This document shows, piece after piece, positions 37,416 through 47,213 of a stretch of 64,000 nt of DNA (position 1 is its first letter; every line of letters begins with the position of its first letter). The notes under the pieces were generated by a model. That model saw nothing but the letters and a program-made list of their open reading frames with translations, did not search any database and was not told the DNA's origin. The DNA comes from Nonomuraea wenchangensis (lineage in GTDB: Bacteria > Actinomycetota > Actinomycetes > Streptosporangiales > Streptosporangiaceae). The stretch is taken from assembly GCF_900111685.1 (NCBI RefSeq), contig NZ_FOHX01000001.1:248001-312000 (forward strand), in the 5' to 3' direction. Position numbers and translations under genes: made by a program.

Positions 37416-38060
37416 ATGTCACTAGTTCGGCGGGTCGTGAACGTTGCGATCCATCGTGCCTACACGGCGATCCGCCGCGCCGGCGCGATCACTCCGGCCA
37501 CTCCGGGCGGCCACCGGTTCCGCCGGATCGGCGACGGGGTCAGCATCGCGTTCCCTCCTGGGGCGATCTTCGGCGAGACGTACATCGAGATCGGCGACCA
37601 CACGCTGATCGGCGAGCGCGTGTCGATGTCCTGCGGCATGAACCCCGGCCTTGACCTCGGCCCCTCCTCCATCCTGAGGATCGGCCGCGGCTGCTCGATC
37701 GGCCGGGGCAGCCACATCGTGGCCCACCAGTCGATCGACATCGGCGACGACGTCTTCACCGGCCCGTACGTCTACATCACCGACCAGAACCATGTCTACG
37801 ACGACCCCGACGTGCCGATCGGCCGGCAGTGGCCGCGCAACAGCCCCGTCTCGATCGGCTCGGGCTCGTGGCTGGGCGCCGGGGCGATCATCCTGCCGGG
37901 CACCACGCTCGGCCGGCAGTGCGTGGTGGCGGGGGGCGCGGTGGTGCGCGGCACGTTCCCCGACCACAGCGTGGTGGCGGGGGTGCCGGCGCGGCGGGTC
38001 CGCGGCTACACGCCGGAGCTGGGCTGGCACGATCCCGTACGGCCGGACACGGCGCCCTGA
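37416..38060 (+). CDS. Left-handed beta-helix acyltransferase (maltose/galactoside O-acetyltransferase-like)
   Basis: 214 residues from ATG 37416. Repeated hexapeptide units ([LIV]GxxxxI) run through the middle: IEIGDHTLIGERVSMS, LRIGRGCSIGRGSHI, IDIGDDVFTGPYVYI, VSIGSGSWLGAGAIILPG and VVAGGAVV. The catalytic His is in ITDQNHVY. Enzymes of this fold acetylate sugars or cell-surface polysaccharides from acetyl-CoA. The N-terminus has a basic amphipathic helix. The target sugar is unknown. A -10-like TAACTT nine bases before the ATG suggests a very short leader. Confidence 0.9.
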   Translation: MSLVRRVVNVAIHRAYTAIRRAGAITPATPGGHRFRRIGDGVSIAFPPGAIFGETYIEIGDHTLIGERVSMSCGMNPGLDLGPSSILRIGRGCSIGRGSHIVAHQSIDIGDDVFTGPYVYITDQNHVYDDPDVPIGRQWPRNSPVSIGSGSWLGAGAIILPGTTLGRQCVVAGGAVVRGTFPDHSVVAGVPARRVRGYTPELGWHDPVRPDTAP

Positions 38061-38088
38061 GCCTGGACGCCGCCGCGGTCAGGGGATG

Positions 38089-38107
38089 GACCGAACTTCC
38101 TTCGGTC
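38089..38107. promoter_or_regulatory. Inverted repeat upstream of the nitronate monooxygenase gene
   Basis: GACCGAA (38089-38095), CTTCC, TTCGGTC (38101-38107) is a perfect 7-bp inverted repeat ending 15 bases before ATG 38123. It also lies 29 bases after the acyltransferase stop, so it could be a TetR-type operator (compare ACCGACCG-type sites) or a short terminator. Confidence 0.45.
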
Positions 38108-38122
38108 GGTTAGCGTCAGGCC

Positions 38123-39244
38123 ATGAGGACCCCTGTGTGTGAACGTCTCGGCGTCGAGTTCCCGTTGTTCGCCTTCAGCCACTGCAGGGACGTCGTGGCC
38201 GCGGTCACGAACGCGGGCGGGTTCGGGGTGCTGGGCGCGGTCGCGTACTCGCCCGAGCAGCTCGACAACGAGCTGTCCTGGATCGACGAGCAGGTGGGCG
38301 GCAGGCCGTACGGGGTGGACGTGCTCGTGCCCGGCAAGGTGGACGCCGCCGCGCTGGAGGGCGGCCACCTGATGGACTTCGTGCCCGAGCGGCACCGCGA
38401 CTTCGTCGCCCACCTGATGTCCAAGTACCGGGTGGGCGGGTCGGCGCAGCCGATGGCGGCGACGGCGGACTCCTTCGGCCGGCGGGTGACGGCGGCGGGC
38501 GCGTCGAGCCTGGTGGACGTGGCGCTCAAGCACCCGATCGGGCTGATCGCGAGCGCCCTGGGCCCGCCACCGCCGGAGATGGTGGCCAAGGCGCGGGAGG
38601 CCGGGGTGCCGGTCGCGGCGCTGGTCGGCACCGTGGAGCACGCGCGCAGGCAGGTGGCCGCGGGCGCGGACCTCATCGTGGCGCAGGGCACCGAGGCGGG
38701 CGGCCACACCGGGGAGATCTCCACGATGGTGCTGGTGCCGCAGGTCGTGGACGCGGTCGCGCCGGTGCCGGTGCTGGCCGCGGGCGGCATCGCCACCGGG
38801 CGGCAGATGGCGGCGGCCATGGCGCTCGGCGCGCAGGGCGTGTGGTGCGGCTCGGTCTGGCTGACCACGGAGGAGGCCGAGACGGCTCTGGCGGTCAAGC
38901 GCAAGATGCTGGCCGCCTCGTCACTCGACACGGTCCGCTCGCGTTCGCGCACCGGCAAGCCGGCCCGCCAGCTCAAGTCCGCCTGGACGCAGGAGTGGGA
39001 CGCCGCCCAGGAGAGCCCCGGACCGCTCGGCATGCCGCTGCAGATGCTCATCGCCGAAGGGGCGATGGCCCGCATCACCTCGGCGGCGGAGAGGGGCGAG
39101 CCGGGCGCGGTGGAGCTGGCCAACTACTTCGTGGGGCAGGTCGTGGGGCAGCTCGACCAGATCAAGCCCGCCCGGCAGGTGGTCTACGAGATGGTCAGCG
39201 AGTTCGCGGAGGCGGTCGAGCGCCTGGCCCGCCTCTCGGAGTGA
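38123..39244 (+). CDS. Nitronate monooxygenase / 2-nitropropane dioxygenase-like flavoprotein
   Basis: 373 residues, a TIM-barrel FMN enzyme. The phosphate-binding and substrate segments are visible: N-terminal PLFAFSHCRDVVAAVTNAGGFGVLGA, central VAQGTEAGGHTGEIST with the catalytic-type His, and VLAAGGIATGRQMAAAMALGAQGVWCGSVWL. It oxidises alkyl nitronates or acts as an FMN-dependent oxidoreductase of the same class. The gene is preceded by an inverted repeat, and its last codons are duplicated in a 22-bp tandem array. Confidence 0.9.
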   Translation: MRTPVCERLGVEFPLFAFSHCRDVVAAVTNAGGFGVLGAVAYSPEQLDNELSWIDEQVGGRPYGVDVLVPGKVDAAALEGGHLMDFVPERHRDFVAHLMSKYRVGGSAQPMAATADSFGRRVTAAGASSLVDVALKHPIGLIASALGPPPPEMVAKAREAGVPVAALVGTVEHARRQVAAGADLIVAQGTEAGGHTGEISTMVLVPQVVDAVAPVPVLAAGGIATGRQMAAAMALGAQGVWCGSVWLTTEEAETALAVKRKMLAASSLDTVRSRSRTGKPARQLKSAWTQEWDAAQESPGPLGMPLQMLIAEGAMARITSAAERGEPGAVELANYFVGQVVGQLDQIKPARQVVYEMVSEFAEAVERLARLSE

Positions 39245-39290
39245 GCCCGCCCGCCTCTCGGGATGAGCCCGCCCGCCTCTCGGAGTGAGC
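39231..39290. repeat. 22-bp tandem repeat at the 3' end of the nitronate monooxygenase gene
   Basis: Three copies of a 22-bp unit beginning GCCTCTCGGAGTGAGCCCG start at 39231, 39253 and 39275. The first copy contains the last codons and stop of the gene (ARLSE). The second has a two-base swap. Because 22 is not a multiple of three, copy changes only affect untranslated sequence. Confidence 0.85.
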
Positions 39291-39314
39291 GCTCCGCCGG
39301 GGTAGCCTGCGCCT

Positions 39315-40058
39315 GTGGTCGGCACTCCGCCTGAGCTGGAACGCGGCACCGGCGTCCCCGCGCACGTGCAGATCGAGCGGTGGCTGCTGGAGTCGATCGA
39401 CCAGGGCGAGCTGGCGCCCGGCGACCGGCTGCCCGGCGAGCGGGAGCTGGCCGGGCGGCTCGGCGTGAGCCGGATGACGCTGCGCCAGGCCCTCGCCACG
39501 CTGGAGCGCGACGGCCTGCTGGTACGGGTGCCGGGCCGCGCGGGCGGGGCGTTCGTGTCCGAGCCGCGCGTCGAGTGCGACCTGACCGGGCTCGCCGGGT
39601 TCACCGAGCAGATGCGCCGGGCCCGCCTGCGGGCCGGGGCGCGCGTCCTGACCGCCGCGACCGTGCCCGCGCCCGGCCCGGCGGCGCGGGCGCTGGGCGT
39701 CGCGGCGGGCTCGCCGGTGCACGAGGTGGCCCGGGTGCGCTCGGCGGGCCGCTCGCCGGTGGCGCTGGAGCGCTCGTTCTTCCCGCCGCTGCCCGGCTTC
39801 CTCGGCGAGGACCTGACGGGCTCGCTCTACGCGCTGCTCGCCGCCCGCTACGACCTGGAGCCGCGGACGGCGGTCGAGCACCTGGACCCCGTGATCGCCG
39901 GCGCCGGGGAGGCCGCCGAGCTGGGCATCGAGCCGGGCGCGCCGCTCATGCTCATCGAGCGGACGGCGTACGCGGCCGGCGGCACGCCGGTGGAGTACGC
40001 CCGCGACCTGTTCCGCCCGGACCGGGTGCGGATCTCGGTGCGCAGCGGCATCACGTGA
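39315..40058 (+). CDS. GntR-family regulator, HutC subfamily (UTRA ligand domain)
   Basis: 247 residues from GTG 39315. Winged-helix domain of GntR type (PGDRLPGERELAGRLGVSRMTLRQALATLERDGLLVRVPGRAGGAFV, about 36-80). The UTRA effector domain follows (VHEVARVRSAGRSPVALERSFFP..., ending with LMLIERTAYAAGGTPVEYARDLFRPDR). Its 3' end overlaps the convergent oxidoreductase gene by eight bases. The HutC branch commonly recognises GGTCTAGACC-like sites, and exactly such a site lies at 42445-42454 beyond that oxidoreductase. Confidence 0.92.
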   Translation: MVGTPPELERGTGVPAHVQIERWLLESIDQGELAPGDRLPGERELAGRLGVSRMTLRQALATLERDGLLVRVPGRAGGAFVSEPRVECDLTGLAGFTEQMRRARLRAGARVLTAATVPAPGPAARALGVAAGSPVHEVARVRSAGRSPVALERSFFPPLPGFLGEDLTGSLYALLAARYDLEPRTAVEHLDPVIAGAGEAAELGIEPGAPLMLIERTAYAAGGTPVEYARDLFRPDRVRISVRSGIT

Positions 40059-42414
40059 GCGGCGTCTTGACGACCGTGCCGGCCACGCGGGAGCCCTCGA
40101 TCTCGACCTCCACCTCGGCGCCGACGCCCGCCTCCACGGGCAGGTACGCGTAGGCGATGGAGGCGCGGGCGGTGTGGCCGTAGCCGCCGGAGGTCACCCG
40201 TGACACCACCCGGCCGGCCAGGCCGACCGGCTCGTTGCCGAGCGCCACGGCCCGCGGGTCGGCGAGGACGAGGCAGCGCAGCCGCCGTTCCGGGTCGGGG
40301 TCGAGCGCGTCGCGGCCGATGAAGTCCTTGTCCGGTTTGACGCAGAAGCCGAGGCCCGCCTCGTACGGTGTGGTCTCCGGGCCGATGTCCGCGCCCCACA
40401 CGCGGTAGCCCTTCTCCAGCCGGAGGCTGTCGATGGCCCGGTAGCCGCCCGCCACCAGGCCGTGCGGCTGCCCGGCACGCCACAGGGTCTCCCAGAGCGC
40501 GCGGCCGTACTCGCTGGAGCAGTAGAGCTCCCAGCCCGGCTCGCCGACGAACGTCACGGCCAGCGCCAGCACCGGCACGTCGCCGACGGTGGTCTCGCGG
40601 GCGGTCATGAACGGCAGGTCCATAGGGCCCGGGGTGAGCCCGGCGACGACGTCCGCGGCGCGCGGGCCCCACAGGGCGAAGCAGGCGTACTGGCCGGTCA
40701 CGTCGGCGATCCTGGCCTTCGCGCCGGTGAGCGCGGCCTGCCGGCGCAGCCAGCCGAGGTCGTGCGTGCCGAAGGCGGTGCCGGTGACGACGAGGAACTC
40801 CTCCTCGCCCCGCCGGGTGACGGTGAAGTCGCACTCGATGCCGCCGCGCCGGTTGAGCGCCTGGGTGTAGACGACCGCGCCGACCTCGCGGGCGACCCGG
40901 TTGGCGCAGACCCGCTCCAGCAGCTCGGCCGCGTCCGGGCCGGTGACCTCGATCTTGGCGAACGAGCTCTCGTCGAACAGCCCGGCGGCCGTGCGCGTGG
41001 CGCGGTGCTCGGCGCCGATCGCGGGCGACCAGCCGCGCCCGGCCCACCCGTACGGCCGCTCCCCCACGTCGCCGGTGTCGTTGGCCGCGTAGTAGTGGAC
41101 GCGTTCCCAGCCCGCCTTCTCGCCGAAGACGGCGCCGTGGGCGGCGTGCCAGGCGTAGGCGGGCGAGGTGCGGAGCGGCCGGCCCGCGCCGCGCTCCTCG
41201 CCGGGGTAGCGGATGTCGTAGTAGGTCTCGTAGTTCTCGACGGCCCGCTTCAGCGTGTACGACGGTGAGCGGTAGTGGCGGCCGAAGCGGCGTACGTCCA
41301 TGTGCCAGAGATCCATCGGCGGCTCGCCACCGGCGATCCACTCGGCCATCACCTTGCCGACGCCGCCCGCGCCCGCGATGCCGTGGGCGCAGAACCCGGC
41401 GGCCACGAAGAAGCCGGCGACCTCGCTCTCGCCGAGGCAGAACTCGTTGTCGGGGGTGAACGCCTCCGGCCCGTTGACGAGCTTGCGGATGCCGACGTCG
41501 CCCATCGCGGGGACGCGGAGCCGGGAGTTGGCGGAGATCTCCTCGAAGCGCGGCCAGTCCTCGGGCAGGAGGCGGCCGTTGAAGTCGGCGGGCACGGCGT
41601 CGTAGGAGTCGGGGGCGGCGGTCCAGGGCGCGCAGGTGCGCTCGTAGCCGCCCATGACCAGGCCGCGCACCTCCTGCCGGTAGTAGACGAGCAGGTCGGG
41701 GTCGCGCAGGGTGGGCAGGCGGGGGTGGTCGTGGCAGGCGTCGGTGACGACGTACTGGTGCGACATCGGGATGATCGGGACGCGTACCCCGGCCATGCGG
41801 CCGATCTCGGCGGCGAACATGCCGCCGCAGTTGACCACGATCTCGCAGTCGATGTCCCCGTGGTCGGTGACGACGCCGGTGACCCGGCCGCGGGCCGTCC
41901 TGACGCCGAGGACGCGGACGCCGGTCCTGATCCGCGCACCGCCCTCGCGGGCCCCGGCGGCGAGCGCGTAGCAGAGCTGGGAGGGGTCGATCTGGCCGTC
42001 GGTCGGCAGGTACGCCGCCCCGACCACGCCTTCCGGGTCCATGAGCGGGAACAGCTCCACGGCCTCGGCCACCGAGATCTCCTCCAGCGGCAGCCCCGCC
42101 GCGCGCGCCCAGCCGATCTGGCGGCGGATCTCCTCCATGCGCTCGGGCGTGGAGGCCAGCTTGATGCCGCCGCACTCGGTCCAGCCGGCGTCGAGGGTGC
42201 GGTAGAGCTCGACCGAGTACTGGTTCATGCGGGTCAGCGTCGGGTCGGCGCGGAGCTGGCCGACCAGGCCCGCGGAGTGGAAGGTGGAGCCGCTGGTCAG
42301 CTCGTCCCGCTCCAGCACGACGACGTCGCGCTCGCCGAGCCGGGTCAGATGGTAGGCCACGGACGTGCCGCCGACGCCCCCGCCGATGATCACGATGCGG
42401 GCCGAGTCGCTCAT
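40051..42414 (-). CDS. Dimethylglycine/sarcosine dehydrogenase-like FAD- and folate-dependent oxidoreductase
   Basis: 787 residues in three parts. An FAD-dependent DAO domain (GGGVGGTSVAYHLTRLG with glutamate-ended dinucleotide fold, 1-~370) includes the His/Ser flavin-attachment neighbourhood SGSTFHSAGL. A bridging FAO_M domain follows. The last part is a GcvT-like aminomethyltransferase domain (from ~430) with C-terminal barrel (ending with ASIAYAYLPVEAGVG). Such fusions demethylate dimethylglycine or sarcosine, passing the one-carbon unit to tetrahydrofolate. The divergent choline-kinase-like gene and shared operator suggest choline or betaine catabolism. Confidence 0.92.
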   Translation of the reverse strand: MSDSARIVIIGGGVGGTSVAYHLTRLGERDVVVLERDELTSGSTFHSAGLVGQLRADPTLTRMNQYSVELYRTLDAGWTECGGIKLASTPERMEEIRRQIGWARAAGLPLEEISVAEAVELFPLMDPEGVVGAAYLPTDGQIDPSQLCYALAAGAREGGARIRTGVRVLGVRTARGRVTGVVTDHGDIDCEIVVNCGGMFAAEIGRMAGVRVPIIPMSHQYVVTDACHDHPRLPTLRDPDLLVYYRQEVRGLVMGGYERTCAPWTAAPDSYDAVPADFNGRLLPEDWPRFEEISANSRLRVPAMGDVGIRKLVNGPEAFTPDNEFCLGESEVAGFFVAAGFCAHGIAGAGGVGKVMAEWIAGGEPPMDLWHMDVRRFGRHYRSPSYTLKRAVENYETYYDIRYPGEERGAGRPLRTSPAYAWHAAHGAVFGEKAGWERVHYYAANDTGDVGERPYGWAGRGWSPAIGAEHRATRTAAGLFDESSFAKIEVTGPDAAELLERVCANRVAREVGAVVYTQALNRRGGIECDFTVTRRGEEEFLVVTGTAFGTHDLGWLRRQAALTGAKARIADVTGQYACFALWGPRAADVVAGLTPGPMDLPFMTARETTVGDVPVLALAVTFVGEPGWELYCSSEYGRALWETLWRAGQPHGLVAGGYRAIDSLRLEKGYRVWGADIGPETTPYEAGLGFCVKPDKDFIGRDALDPDPERRLRCLVLADPRAVALGNEPVGLAGRVVSRVTSGGYGHTARASIAYAYLPVEAGVGAEVEVEIEGSRVAGTVVKTPLT

Positions 42415-42444
42415 GATCCGGAGGCTAACCGGCGGGGTCTGAAA

Positions 42445-42454
42445 GGTCTAGACC
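42445..42454. promoter_or_regulatory. GGTCTAGACC palindrome, GntR/HutC (DasR-like) operator
   Basis: A perfect 10-bp palindrome (AAAGGTCTAGACCGTT in context) in the 69-base gap between the two divergent genes. It matches the core of the dre site bound by DasR, a HutC-type GntR regulator. The GntR regulator encoded at 39315 is the likely local user; global DasR control is an alternative. Confidence 0.7.
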
Positions 42455-42483
42455 GTTCGGCGGCGGGCGGCCTAGCATCGACC

Positions 42484-43416
42484 ATGGCCGTGCCCGAGGC
42501 TCCCCTGCCGTCCGAGCTGCTCGACCTGCTCGACCGCGTCCCCCTGCCGGGCGGCGGGCCGCGCTCGGTCGAGGAGCTGCCCGGCGGGCTCACCAACCGC
42601 AACTACAAGGTCGTCACGCCCGCCGGCGCGTACGTCGTGCGGGTGCAGGCCAGCGACGGCGCGTTGCTGGCCATCGACAGGGACGCCGAGCACGCCAGCT
42701 CGCTCGCGGCGGCGGACGCGGGGGTGGGGGCGCCGGTGCACGCGTACCTGCCGGAGCTGGGGGTGCTGGTGGTGGAGTATCTTCCCGCGCGCGCCTTCAC
42801 CGAGGCGGACCTGCGGGACCCGGCGAACCTGCCGCGGGTGGCGGAGGCGTGCCGGCGGCTGCACGCGGGGCCGCGGTTCCCGCGTGACTTCGACATGTTC
42901 GAGGTGCAGCGGCGGTACTTGGGGATCGTGCGGGAGCGGGGCTTCCGGTTACCGGCGAGATATCTGGATTTCATGCCCGACGCCGAAAAAATCCGGAAAT
43001 GTCTGGCGGTGCGCGCCGAGGGCACCGTCCCCTGCAACAACGACCTGCTGCCGGGCAACATCCTCGACGACGGCGAGCGCCTGTGGCTGATCGACTACGA
43101 GTACGCCGGCAACAACGACCCCTGCTTCGAGCTCGGCAACATCTGGAGCGAGTCCGACCTGCCGCCGGGCCACCTGGAGGAGCTGGTCACCGCGTACTAC
43201 GGCCGCAGGCTGCGCCACAAGATCGCCCGCGCCCGGCTGCTCGGCCTCATGTCCAAGTACGGCTGGACGCTCTGGGCCGCCATCCAGGACGGCGCGAACG
43301 ACACCATCGACTTCGACTTCTGGTCCTGGGGGATGGAGAAGTACGAGCGGGCCGTGGCGGAGTTCACCGGCGGCGGGCTCACGGATCTCATGAACGAGGC
43401 CGCGCGTACCGACTGA
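42484..43416 (+). CDS. Choline/ethanolamine kinase-like phosphotransferase
   Basis: 310 residues of the APH/choline-kinase fold. The nucleotide loop is LPGGLTNRNYKV. The catalytic loop reads CNNDLLPGNIL, so the catalytic Asp and metal Asn are kept but the usual preceding His is Asn. The metal DFG-equivalent is IDYEYAGNND, the choline-kinase form. It probably phosphorylates choline or a related amino alcohol. The gene contains a TTA leucine codon at 42949 inside a 60-base patch of lower GC, unusual here. It is divergent from the dimethylglycine-dehydrogenase-like gene. Confidence 0.85.
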   Translation: MAVPEAPLPSELLDLLDRVPLPGGGPRSVEELPGGLTNRNYKVVTPAGAYVVRVQASDGALLAIDRDAEHASSLAAADAGVGAPVHAYLPELGVLVVEYLPARAFTEADLRDPANLPRVAEACRRLHAGPRFPRDFDMFEVQRRYLGIVRERGFRLPARYLDFMPDAEKIRKCLAVRAEGTVPCNNDLLPGNILDDGERLWLIDYEYAGNNDPCFELGNIWSESDLPPGHLEELVTAYYGRRLRHKIARARLLGLMSKYGWTLWAAIQDGANDTIDFDFWSWGMEKYERAVAEFTGGGLTDLMNEAARTD

Positions 43417-43435
43417 ATCCGGGCAGACTGGAGCA

Positions 43436-44059
43436 ATGCTCGCCGCACTGACCGGCCTGGGCCTGTCCACGGCCGCCGGCCTCAACGCCTACATCCCGCT
43501 CCTGGTCGTTGGCGTGCTGTCGAACTTCACCGACACCGTGCAGCTCCCCGACGGCTACGGCTGGTTGTCGAACTGGGGCGTGCTCGCCGTCATCGCGGTG
43601 CTGCTGGCCGCCGAGGTGGTCCTCGACAAGGTGCCCGCCGTCGACAGCGTCAACGACGCCATCCAGACCGTGGTGCGCCCCGCCTCGGGCGGCGTGGTCT
43701 TCTCCGCCACCAACGCCGCCGCCGAGCTGGAGCAGTCCTCCTGGATGACCGAGCATCCCTGGGTGGGCTGGCTGCTCGGCATCGGCGTCGCGCTGGCCGT
43801 ACACGCCATGAAGGCTGCCGCCCGCCCCCTCGTCAACGTGGGCACGGCCGGGGCCGGCGCCCCCGTCGTGAGCACCGTCGAGGACGCGGGCTCGCTCGGC
43901 ATGAGCCTGATCGCGATCTTCCTGCCGGTGCTGGTGATCGTCGCGCTGGTGCTGCTCGCCGTGCTGAGCTGGTGGCTGCTGCGGCGCGTACGCCGGTTCC
44001 GGGCACGCAGGCGAGCCGCCCGGAGCCGGCCGCCAGGGTGGAGTCAGCCTTCAGGATGA
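43436..44059 (+). CDS. DUF4126 family membrane protein
   Basis: 207 residues with about four membrane segments. The N-terminus LTGLGLSTAAGLNAYIPLLVVG and the internal EVVLDKVPAVDSVNDAIQT match DUF4126 proteins. A basic C-terminal tail (VRRFRARRRAARSR) follows the last helix. Function is unknown; the glycine-rich first helix hints at a small transporter or channel. It lies 19 bases after the choline-kinase-like gene and may be co-transcribed with it. Confidence 0.87.
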   Translation: MLAALTGLGLSTAAGLNAYIPLLVVGVLSNFTDTVQLPDGYGWLSNWGVLAVIAVLLAAEVVLDKVPAVDSVNDAIQTVVRPASGGVVFSATNAAAELEQSSWMTEHPWVGWLLGIGVALAVHAMKAAARPLVNVGTAGAGAPVVSTVEDAGSLGMSLIAIFLPVLVIVALVLLAVLSWWLLRRVRRFRARRRAARSRPPGWSQPSG

Positions 44060-44175
44060 TCCGCGGTCACCCTGCGGGCTGATCCGCGGCTCCCGCGCGG
44101 TTCCCTACAGTCCTTCCCGGTAGCGAACGCGACGTGTGGGCGTCACGTGGCCCCCGACCCTGCCGCGCCCACGCG

Positions 44176-44210
44176 GTGAGGGGTCCCGGCGCTCCGCCGG
44201 GGCCCCTCAC
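44176..44210. terminator. Bidirectional hairpin terminator
   Basis: GTGAGGGG (44176-44183) pairs with CCCCTCAC (44203-44210), extended by CCCGGCG/CGCCGGG inside. It covers the stop codon of the alpha/beta hydrolase and lies about 115 bases after the DUF4126 stop, between convergent genes. The gap 44060-44175 holds nothing else that I can recognise. Confidence 0.75.
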
Positions 44211-45013
44211 GCTGCCACTCGACGCAGCCACCCCGTCACCAGATCGACGAACTCGGCGGGCCGCTCCTCGTGCAGCCGGTGGCTGGAGCCCTCCCAGCAC
44301 ACGACTCTCGACGCCGGGTCCTTCAGCAGCCCCGTCTCCCAGGCCGCCCGCCCCGCGTCGGACCAGATCGACAGCACCGGGCAGGTCCGCCGCGCCAGGT
44401 ACTCCTCGCTCGCGGGCCGCGCCCCGATCGCGTCCGGCGCGACGAACATCGCCTCCATGGCCTCGGCCAGCACGTGCGGGGCCATGCCGTACAGGCGGCG
44501 CTTGTGCCAGCGGCGGACGACGGCGGGGGTGGCGGCGTTCGTGCACCACTCGTCGATGGCCTCGGCGGCCTCGTGCGGGCGCGGCCCGCGCAGGCTCGCG
44601 ACCATCCGGGGGAAGCCGCGGGCGATGTCGTCGGACATGCCGTAGCCGGGATCGACGGCGACGAGCGCGCGGACCCGGTCCGGATGCTCGACGGCGAGGA
44701 AGGAGACCACCTGGGCGCCCATCGAGTGGCCGATCGCGACCACCTGACGGACGCCGAGGACGTCGAGGAGCGCCTTGAGGTCGGCGGCCATCGCGCGGGG
44801 CGTGTTGCCGGTCTCCGGGACCGACGAGTAACCGTGCCCGCGCAGGTCGGGGGCGATCACGCGGTGACCGGCGGCGGTCAGGGCGTCGATGTGCCAGGAC
44901 CACTGGTGGGAGTCGGTGCCCCAGCCGTGCACGAGCAGCAACGGCGGCCGTTCACTGGTGCCGTCATCCGTGTAGAAGAGCCGGACGTCGCCGGCCACGT
45001 CTGCGTACGGCAC
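44207..45013 (-). CDS. Alpha/beta-fold hydrolase
   Basis: 268 residues from GTG 45013. Oxyanion loop LLLVHGWGTDSHQW, nucleophile Ser in GHSMGAQ, acid in the WSDAGRAAW region and catalytic His in GSSHRLHEE. The short cap (about 130-200) is helical. It follows the SDR gene with a three-base gap, so the two act in one pathway, probably degradation of a small ester or ring-cleavage product. Substrate unknown. Confidence 0.9.
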   Translation of the reverse strand: MPYADVAGDVRLFYTDDGTSERPPLLLVHGWGTDSHQWSWHIDALTAAGHRVIAPDLRGHGYSSVPETGNTPRAMAADLKALLDVLGVRQVVAIGHSMGAQVVSFLAVEHPDRVRALVAVDPGYGMSDDIARGFPRMVASLRGPRPHEAAEAIDEWCTNAATPAVVRRWHKRRLYGMAPHVLAEAMEAMFVAPDAIGARPASEEYLARRTCPVLSIWSDAGRAAWETGLLKDPASRVVCWEGSSHRLHEERPAEFVDLVTGWLRRVAA

Positions 45014-45016
45014 GGC

Positions 45017-46570
<1,554 letters not shown>

Positions 46571-46626
46571 TCACTTTTCGTGGCATCATTGATGCGCAGG
46601 GTGAGGAGCACTGAGGAGGCATTTCG

Positions 46627-47202
46627 ATGACCACAGCTCTTCCTGAGTGGTTCTATCCCGGCCCTCCCGGCGGCTGGACCGCCGACATGCTCGATCACCT
46701 TCCCCCCGGCGCGCCACGGCACGTCGAGCTGATCGATGGGTCACTCATCATGATGTCGCCCCAGACGGCGTTCCACCTTTATGCGATCCGCCTGTTCGAG
46801 AACCGTCTCAAGCCGCCGGAGCACCTGGCGGTGGTGCGCGAGATGACGGTCACCTTGGGCATGCGCCAGCGACCGGAGCCCGACATCCTTCTTGTGGAGA
46901 AGTCGGCGATCACCCCGCGCACCACCTCCTTCCGTCCCGAGGACGTGCACCTGGTGGTGGAGGTCGTCTCGGAGGAGTCGATGGACCGCGACCGCACCAC
47001 CAAGCCGATCAAATACTCCAACGCCGGCATCCGGCACTTCTGGCGGGTCGAGCAGGAGGACGGCCTGCCGGTCGTCTTCACCTTCGAGCTGGAGCCGGCG
47101 GTCAGGGCTTATGTCCCTACCGGCATCCACCGCAAGAGGCTGCAGCTCGACATCGGCTTCGACGTCGACCTCGACCTGAGCCTGAGCTGGCCGCCGGACT
47201 AG
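46627..47202 (+). CDS. Uma2 family (PD-(D/E)XK-like) putative endonuclease
   Basis: 191 residues. The Uma2 pattern is present: HVELIDGSLIMMSP, RPEPDILLVE with the metal Asp, VHLVVEVVSEES with the E-x-V core, and K-x-x-x-Y-x-x-A-G-I-x-H-F-W. These are the conserved residues of DUF820/Uma2 PD-(D/E)XK nucleases. Members are numerous in actinomycetes and cyanobacteria and their role is unsettled. GAGGAGG lies shortly upstream of ATG 46627. It is a single-gene unit. Confidence 0.88.
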   Translation: MTTALPEWFYPGPPGGWTADMLDHLPPGAPRHVELIDGSLIMMSPQTAFHLYAIRLFENRLKPPEHLAVVREMTVTLGMRQRPEPDILLVEKSAITPRTTSFRPEDVHLVVEVVSEESMDRDRTTKPIKYSNAGIRHFWRVEQEDGLPVVFTFELEPAVRAYVPTGIHRKRLQLDIGFDVDLDLSLSWPPD

Positions 47203-47213
47203 CCGCCGCGCTG

